Shown here: piece after piece, positions 6,254-10,120 of the stretch
Position numbering within the stretch: position 1 is the first letter of the stretch
Layout: each line of letters starts with the position of its first letter
DNA from: Desulfotomaculum sp.
GTDB lineage: Bacteria > Bacillota > Desulfotomaculia > Desulfotomaculales > Ammonificaceae
Assembly: GCA_012961725.1 (NCBI GenBank)
Contig: DTYU01000077.1
Coordinates: forward strand, 1 to 10,120
DNA: 10,120 bases
Reading direction: 5' to 3'
The notes under the pieces: model-generated
The model's database searches: none
What the model saw: only the letters and a program-made list of their open reading frames with translations
What the model was told of the DNA's origin: nothing
Program-made: the position numbers and the translations under genes

Positions 6254-6955
6254 TCAATCCCCCTTAACAAGCGCTTTTAGGGCTTCGCGCGCTGCGCGCT
6301 GCTCGGCCTCCTTTTTCGATCTTCCCTCTCCCTTGCCAAGACATTCTCCCCGGTAAAACACGCCGGCGGTAAACGACTTTGCATGGTCGGGTCCTTCCTC
6401 CTTCAGGATCACGTATGAAACATTTTCCGGCGAGCGGCGCTGCAGCAACTCCTGCAGCTCGGTCTTGTAGTCCCGTTCTTGGCGGCCTTCGAGAATATCA
6501 TCGATCACAACCTTGAGCTTTGACAGCGCAAACTCCGCCGCCACAGTCAACCCCTGATCAAGGTAAACGGCACCCAAAACCGCTTCAAAAGCATCCGATA
6601 GGATCGAAGACCGCTCTCGTCCCCCCGACAGTATTTCACCCCGCCCCATAAACAGGGCTTCGCCCATCCCCAACCCTGAGGCCACCCGGGCCAAAGACGG
6701 CTCGCACACAATCGCTGCCCGGAGCCTTGTCAGCTCCCCTTCACTCTTGCCGGGAAAGGACCGGTAAAGGTAGTCGCTTACCACCACCTCGAGCACGGCA
6801 TCACCCAAAAACTCCAGCCGCTGGTTGTTTGCAACCCCGGGATGCTCGTAAGCGTACGAGCCGTGAGTCAGCGCCTGGCGCAAAAGTGATTCGTCCCGCC
6901 AACTGATGCCAATTTTCTCTTTCAAAGCCTGGTACCCGCCAGTCAAAACATACAC
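6254..6955 (-). CDS. rnc: Ribonuclease III
   Basis: Double-strand-specific endoribonuclease that processes rRNA precursors and structured mRNAs. Seen in 233 residues: the signature NQRLEFLGDAVLE (44-56) with catalytic E48 and D52, the second acidic pair in SDAFEAVLGAVYLDQG (D121, E124), and a C-terminal double-stranded-RNA-binding domain from about 162 to 230 (DYKTELQELLQ at its start and GEGRSKKEAEQRAAREAL at its end). Length is normal. The start is GTG at 6955; an in-frame TGA 15 bases upstream limits extension, and no strong ribosome site is visible, so TTG at 6946 remains possible. The TGA stop overlaps the beginning of ftsY. Between rnc and ftsY many Firmicutes carry smc, which is missing here. 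The 135-base gap after fabF holds a GC hairpin. Confidence 0.96.
   Translation of the reverse strand: MYVLTGGYQALKEKIGISWRDESLLRQALTHGSYAYEHPGVANNQRLEFLGDAVLEVVVSDYLYRSFPGKSEGELTRLRAAIVCEPSLARVASGLGMGEALFMGRGEILSGGRERSSILSDAFEAVLGAVYLDQGLTVAAEFALSKLKVVIDDILEGRQERDYKTELQELLQRRSPENVSYVILKEEGPDHAKSFTAGVFYRGECLGKGEGRSKKEAEQRAAREALKALVKGD
6259..6265 (-). promoter_or_regulatory. Ribosome binding site deciding the ftsY start
   Basis: AAGGGGG on the minus strand, within the last codons of rnc and 7 bases ahead of GTG 6251-6249. The spacing is right for the GTG and too short for the TTG at 6257. Confidence 0.55.
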
Positions 6956-6960
6956 CTGCT

Positions 6961-7034
6961 TCAGATGTCAGAGGCAAGAATTATTCAAAGAATTCGGCCG
7001 GCCAAATCAGACCTCAGATGTCGGAGGCCGGCCG
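6961..7034. repeat. Direct repeat and GC hairpin in the fabF-rnc gap
   Basis: Two 15-base copies, TCAGATGTCAGAGGC at 6961-6975 and TCAGATGTCGGAGGC at 7014-7028, agree at 14 of 15 positions. Overlapping the second, CGGCCGGCC at 6995-7003 and GGCCGGCCG at 7026-7034 are perfect reverse complements and can form a 9-bp GC stem with a 22-base loop. On the transcribed minus strand no U-run follows the stem, only mixed AT sequence, so this is not a convincing intrinsic terminator. The TCAGA words recall the heptamer arrays elsewhere in the window. Confidence 0.6.
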
Positions 7035-7090
7035 TCAGAAAACTCACGCGAATTTTACCTATAGCGAACTCTACCTCCGACGACTGTTTA

Positions 7091-8332
7091 CTACTCCCTG
7101 TACCGCTTAAAAACAAGGGTGGCGTTGTGTCCCCCGAAGCCGAAACCGTTGGAAATGGCCACATCCACCTCTGTCTGCCGCGCTTCGCCCGGGACATAAT
7201 CAAGGTCGCATTCGGGATCCGGCCGCTCGTAGTTGATCGTAGGCGGAATAACGCCGCGGGCGATGCTCAAAACGCATGCGGCGGCCTCAATTCCGCCCGC
7301 TGCACCCAACAGGTGTCCAGTCATCGACTTGGTAGAGCTTACCGGTACACGGTAAGCGAATTCGCCAAAGACCTTTTTAATGGCCAACGTCTCAACCTTG
7401 TCGTTAAACGGTGTGGACGTGCCGTGCGCATTGATATAACTCACCTCTCCCGGTGTTAAACCGGCGTCCGCGAGCGCCCTCTCCATCGCCTTGGCCGCGC
7501 CGGAACCCTCCGGATCCGGTGCGGTAATGTGGTAAGCGTCGCAACTCTGGCCGTAACCGGTTATTTCCGCATAGATATGCGCCCCCCGCGCGACCGCCCG
7601 CTCCATGTTTTCAAGAATCAGGATCGCCGCTCCTTCGCCGACCACAAATCCGTCCCGCCCGGCATCGAAAGGCCGGCTTGCGCGCGCCGGTTCGTCGTTC
7701 CTGGTAGACATCGCCTTCATCGCGCAAAAACCCGCAATGCCCACCGGGGTAATGCCCGCCTCGGTACCACCGGTTACCATCACATCGGCTTCGCCCCGCT
7801 GAATGATCCGGAAGGCCTCGCCAACCGCCTGGTTTGAAGATGCACAGGCGGTGACTATCGTGCTGTTCGGTCCGTAGAAGCCGTTTACAATGGCGACATA
7901 CCCTGCTCCCATATTGGCGATCATCATCGGTACGAAGAAGGGGCTTATCCGGCTTGGTCCCCGCGTAACCAAGACCCGCGTCTGCTCTTCAAAGGTCTCT
8001 ATGCCGCCGATGCCGCAGCCTAAAACCACCCCCACCCGGTCGGGGTCAACGGTACCGGGGGCGATTTCCGCGTCTTTTAGCGCCAAACCCGTTGCCGCGA
8101 CCGCAAACTGGGTATAGCGGTCCATTCGCCGGGCCTCTTTTTTATCGATATACGTCTCGGGATTGAAATCAATTACCTCGGCCGCAATCTGCGTCCTGAA
8201 CTCTGAAGGGTCAAACCGCGTTATCCGGCGAACACCTGATTCCCCGCGGAGAAGCGCCTCCCAGAAAGCATCCTTTCCGGTGCCGATCGGCGAGATGATG
8301 CCTAATCCCGTTACCACAACGCGTGAAGGCAA
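7091..8332 (-). CDS. fabF: 3-oxoacyl-[acyl-carrier-protein] synthase II
   Basis: Condensing enzyme that elongates acyl-ACP with malonyl-ACP. The 413-residue product has the complete Cys-His-His set: TACASSNQA (C163), INAHGTSTPFND (H303) and STKSMTGHLLGAAG (K335, H340), plus the N-terminal VVVTGLGIISPIG and the C-terminal NGFGFGGHNATLVF. The two-His triad and length identify KAS I/II rather than FabH. FabF is preferred over FabB by resemblance and because Firmicutes normally have only FabF. The TTG start is backed by GGGGG 7 bases upstream and by the family N-terminus. It follows acpP after a structured 193-base gap, much longer than the other junctions of this operon; rnc follows after 135 bases. 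Confidence 0.96.
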   Translation of the reverse strand: MPSRVVVTGLGIISPIGTGKDAFWEALLRGESGVRRITRFDPSEFRTQIAAEVIDFNPETYIDKKEARRMDRYTQFAVAATGLALKDAEIAPGTVDPDRVGVVLGCGIGGIETFEEQTRVLVTRGPSRISPFFVPMMIANMGAGYVAIVNGFYGPNSTIVTACASSNQAVGEAFRIIQRGEADVMVTGGTEAGITPVGIAGFCAMKAMSTRNDEPARASRPFDAGRDGFVVGEGAAILILENMERAVARGAHIYAEITGYGQSCDAYHITAPDPEGSGAAKAMERALADAGLTPGEVSYINAHGTSTPFNDKVETLAIKKVFGEFAYRVPVSSTKSMTGHLLGAAGGIEAAACVLSIARGVIPPTINYERPDPECDLDYVPGEARQTEVDVAISNGFGFGGHNATLVFKRYRE

Positions 8333-8339
8333 TTATGCA

Positions 8340-8344
8340 CCCCC
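8340..8344 (-). promoter_or_regulatory. Ribosome binding site supporting the fabF TTG start
   Basis: GGGGG on the minus strand, 7 bases before TTG 8332-8330. It begins about 18 bases after the long hairpin, so the site should be single stranded when the hairpin is formed. Confidence 0.6.
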
Positions 8345-8362
8345 TTGAGCTTTTACTGATAG

Positions 8363-8461
8363 CCCAGCACTCAGTACATCTCTTAAGCTTCGAAGGAGAA
8401 GCCTTCTTGGTTTAACGGAAATAGTAGCTTCCAAACTTCAAAGACTCTACTGAGTGCCGGG
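8363..8461 (-). other. Long imperfect RNA hairpin between acpP and fabF
   Basis: Arms 8363-8395 and 8428-8461 are reverse complementary over about 33 pairs with one single-base bulge, enclosing a 32-base loop. The outer block (8363-8376 with 8448-8461) has 13 of 14 Watson-Crick pairs. Of the mismatches, three (8366/8458, 8382/8441, 8388/8435) are A.C on the + strand and therefore G.U pairs in minus-strand RNA. About 30 of 33 positions could pair in the transcript. No U-run follows, so it is not a classical terminator. GAAGG at 8392-8396 can instead pair with CCTTC at 8402-8406, giving a competing small stem. Possible roles: RNase III cleavage site, 3' stabiliser of acpP mRNA, or remnant of a small mobile element. 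It matches no riboswitch class or FapR operator that I can recognise. Confidence 0.75.
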
Positions 8462-8465
8462 TGGG

Positions 8466-8528
8466 GTCCGTTTTAAGTCCAACGTTCGACGTTAAGGAGT
8501 CAAGAGTCAGAATCCATGGTCCAGGTCA
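8466..8528. repeat. Degenerate heptanucleotide array ending at the acpP stop
   Basis: Nine consecutive 7-base units on the + strand: GTCCGTT, TTAAGTC, CAACGTT, CGACGTT, AAGGAGT, CAAGAGT, CAGAATC, CATGGTC, CAGGTCA. The last unit contains the acpP stop codon. Adjacent units are most similar (CAACGTT/CGACGTT; AAGGAGT/CAAGAGT), as in the larger array at 3329-3515, and CAGAATC recalls its CAGAAT words. The phasing is seen directly; common origin of the two arrays is inferred. Confidence 0.6.
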
Positions 8529-8783
8529 TGCCTCTCCGACATCTGCTGAAATCCGTTCCTGGATGTAGCTCACGGCATCGCCGACTGTTCGGATCTTCTC
8601 TGCCTCTTCGTCCGGAATCTCGGTTTCGAACTCCTCCTCAAACGCCATCACCAACTCCACGAGATCAAGCGAATCCGCGCCGAGGTCATCTATAAAGGAG
8701 GCGCCTGCGGTAACCTCATCCTCTTCCACACCGAGTTGTTGGATAATAATCTGTTTAACCTTTTCGAAAACTGGTACCGACAT
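8526..8783 (-). CDS. acpP: Acyl carrier protein
   Basis: Small acidic carrier whose phosphopantetheine arm holds growing acyl chains for FabD, FabG and FabF. In 85 residues the attachment motif is DDLGADSLDLVELVMAFEEEF, cut here to GADSLD with Ser38 as the modified serine; helix I (VFEKVKQIIIQQLGV) and the closing TVGDAVSYIQE are typical. The C-terminal extension after VSYIQERI is slightly long. ATG at 8783 lies 28 bases after the fabG stop and is preceded by a GGAGGTGAGGT purine stretch. It should be made at far higher level than its neighbours, which makes the stable hairpin immediately downstream notable. A specialised polyketide carrier is unlikely in this position. Confidence 0.97.
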   Translation of the reverse strand: MSVPVFEKVKQIIIQQLGVEEDEVTAGASFIDDLGADSLDLVELVMAFEEEFETEIPDEEAEKIRTVGDAVSYIQERISADVGEA

Positions 8784-8811
8784 ACTTTGACCTCACCTCC
8801 CTCCGCAGGTT

Positions 8812-9555
8812 CTAAATGGCTATCCCGCCATCAACACCTAAGACCTGACCGGTTACGTAACGCGCTGCCGGGCCGGCAAGGAAAACCACCACGTCCGCCA
8901 CCTCTTCCGGCTCCCCAAACCTCCCGAGCGCGATTCTTTCCTGCAGCCGTTTTTTCACCTCATCTGGAAGTCCGGCGGTCATTTCAGTCAGAATAAAACC
9001 GGGCGCCACCGCATTTACCGTGATATTTCGCGAACCCAACTCCTTTGCCGCCGCTTTGGTAAAACCGATCAGTCCCGCCTTCGCCGCTGCATAATTGGCC
9101 TGACCCACGTTACCCGTCAGGCCGATGACCGAACTGATGTTAATGATCCGGCCCCACCGGGCTTTCGTCATGGCTCTGACAGCCGCCTTAGTACAGTTGA
9201 ACGCCCCCTTTAGATTCACCTGGATAACGGTGTCCCAGTCATCCTCCTTCATCCGGAGCAGCAGGCTGTCCCGTGTAACCCCGGCATTGTTTACTAAGAT
9301 ATCCAACTTTCCAAAATGGGATAAAGCAAAATCGACAAGTGCGGAGGCCTCTTTCGTCTTGGAAACATCAGCCTGAAAAGCCTTCGTCCGGCGCCCGAGG
9401 GACTCGATCTCCGCTACGACCGCTTCCGCCTCCCCCGCACGCGAAATGTAATTAATCAGCACGTCCGCACCGGCACGCGCCAAAGCCAATGCCACCGCCC
9501 GTCCGATTCCCCGCGAAGCGCCGGTAACCACCGCCACCCTGCCACTCAGATACAT
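8812..9555 (-). CDS. fabG: 3-oxoacyl-[acyl-carrier-protein] reductase
   Basis: NADPH-dependent short-chain dehydrogenase reducing 3-oxoacyl-ACP. Counted from the ATG at 9555 (247 aa): cofactor loop TGASRGIG (11-18), NNAG (89-92), catalytic S142, Y155 and K159 (the YAAAK motif), and the NAVAPGFILTEMT segment and C-terminal VLGVDGGIAI typical of FabG. ATG 9555 gives the usual family start (M-x-L-x-G-R-V); an in-frame TTG at 9564 adds three residues and has AGGA 7 bases upstream, so it is a real alternative. It sits between fabD and acpP, which makes a specialised dehydrogenase role improbable. Confidence 0.96.
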   Translation of the reverse strand: MYLSGRVAVVTGASRGIGRAVALALARAGADVLINYISRAGEAEAVVAEIESLGRRTKAFQADVSKTKEASALVDFALSHFGKLDILVNNAGVTRDSLLLRMKEDDWDTVIQVNLKGAFNCTKAAVRAMTKARWGRIINISSVIGLTGNVGQANYAAAKAGLIGFTKAAAKELGSRNITVNAVAPGFILTEMTAGLPDEVKKRLQERIALGRFGEPEEVADVVVFLAGPAARYVTGQVLGVDGGIAI

Positions 9556-9637
9556 TTTAGCCAACCCCTCTTCCTAAAGCAAGGGAGTAATTGGAGGTGC
9601 GATTTACATCTCACAATCTTTCCAAGCTCCACTTGAC

Positions 9638-10120
9638 TCATACAACACCCGCCTTTTGCAACACGCCCAGAGCGGCTTCAAGGGAAGCCCGGTCCTCCAC
9701 ATTACAGCAAGTCGCTTGTGGTGCTGTCCGTTTAACAAGTCCGGACAAAACCTTTCCGGGACCAACTTCGATGAAAATCTTGACCCCGTCGTTCACCAGC
9801 CGCTGAATGCTCTCCTCCCATAGTACGGGACTAATAATCTGGCGCACCAGGGCGCTGCGAACCTCTGCTGCGGTCGTTACGTACTCCCCGGTTACGTTGG
9901 CCACAACCGGAAACGCCGGCCTTTTGACGGAAGCGCTCTGCAGTTCCATAGCGAAAAGCTCACTCGCCCGCCGCATCAGGGACGAGTGAAAAGGACCGCT
10001 TACAGGTAAAATTATGCACTTTTTGGCACCGGCCTCCTTGGCCGCCGCAACCGCCGCTTCAAGAGCGGGGGTCTCTCCTGCAAGGACAACCTGACCGGGA
10101 CAGTTGAAGTTGGCGGTTTC
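9638..10120 (-). CDS. fabD: Malonyl-CoA:ACP transacylase, C-terminal part (cut by window edge)
   Basis: Loads malonyl units from CoA onto ACP. The open frame runs uninterrupted to base 10120, giving the last 160 residues; the N-terminus and the nucleophile GHSxG lie outside the window. Seen: ANFNCPGQVVLAGE near the edge (E. coli ANYNSPGQVVISG), PVSGPFHSSLM with the catalytic His, PVVANVTGEYV, ALVRQIISPVLWEESIQ and VEVGPGKVLSGLVKRTAP. An internal Met at 9976 is not the start. The stop lies about 80 bases before fabG, a gap in which I see no distinct signal. It is the first fatty-acid gene visible here, with further operon genes probably upstream of the window. Confidence 0.96.
   Translation of the reverse strand, partial: ETANFNCPGQVVLAGETPALEAAVAAAKEAGAKKCIILPVSGPFHSSLMRRASELFAMELQSASVKRPAFPVVANVTGEYVTTAAEVRSALVRQIISPVLWEESIQRLVNDGVKIFIEVGPGKVLSGLVKRTAPQATCCNVEDRASLEAALGVLQKAGVV

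Noticed and set aside
8363..8461. Intrinsic terminator after acpP
   Set aside because: The stem is long but no U-run follows on the transcribed strand and fabF downstream needs read-through.
8333..8525. FapR operator or a known riboswitch controlling fabF
   Set aside because: I found no TTAGTA/TACTAA-type palindrome and no recognisable riboswitch core; the palindrome present is the long hairpin.

Overview
All ten genes in this window lie on the minus strand and form one nearly unbroken series, so transcription runs from position 10120 towards position 1. The sequence is GC-rich, Shine-Dalgarno sites are strong, GTG and TTG starts are frequent, and the fabD-fabG-acpP-fabF-rnc-ftsY order is typical of low-temperature and thermophilic Firmicutes alike. 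Together with the short clostridial/thermophile-type S-adenosylhomocysteine hydrolase, this suggests an anaerobic, possibly thermophilic, clostridial organism (Desulfotomaculum/Moorella-like). That placement is an inference from family resemblance, not from a search.

Region 1 (10120 to about 7091) is type II fatty-acid synthesis: the C-terminal part of fabD (cut by the window edge), fabG, acpP and fabF. The acpP-fabF gap is unusually structured. It holds a long imperfect hairpin (8363-8461) whose A.C mismatches become G.U pairs on the transcribed strand, followed by a degenerate 7-bp tandem array (8466-8528). Region 2 (6955-5340) is rnc (RNase III) and ftsY (SRP receptor), translationally overlapping, with no smc between them.

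Region 3 (5317-56) is a five-gene set for recycling the nucleoside by-products of S-adenosylmethionine: an MtnP-family phosphorylase, MtnA, an AhcY-type hydrolase, a class II aldolase and an MTA/SAH deaminase. Last four junctions are tight (1-nt gap, direct abutment or 4-nt overlap) except for a 187-bp array of degenerate heptanucleotide repeats between mtnA and ahcY, which has also been read into the C-terminus of MtnA.

The main hypothesis is that these five proteins form an inosine-branch salvage route. The deaminase would convert SAH, methylthioadenosine and 5'-deoxyadenosine to their inosine forms. The hydrolase carries HLEAK in place of the usual H-x-T-x-E/Q adenine-site motif, and the phosphorylase carries Asn and Ala where adenine-specific MTAPs have two Asp residues; both changes fit 6-oxopurine substrates. 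MtnA would then isomerise the sugar phosphate and the aldolase would split it to dihydroxyacetone phosphate plus an aldehyde (a DHAP-shunt-like ending). Individual steps of this kind are known from Methanocaldococcus, Thermotoga, Pseudomonas and Rhodospirillum; seeing them as one bacterial cluster is the point of interest.
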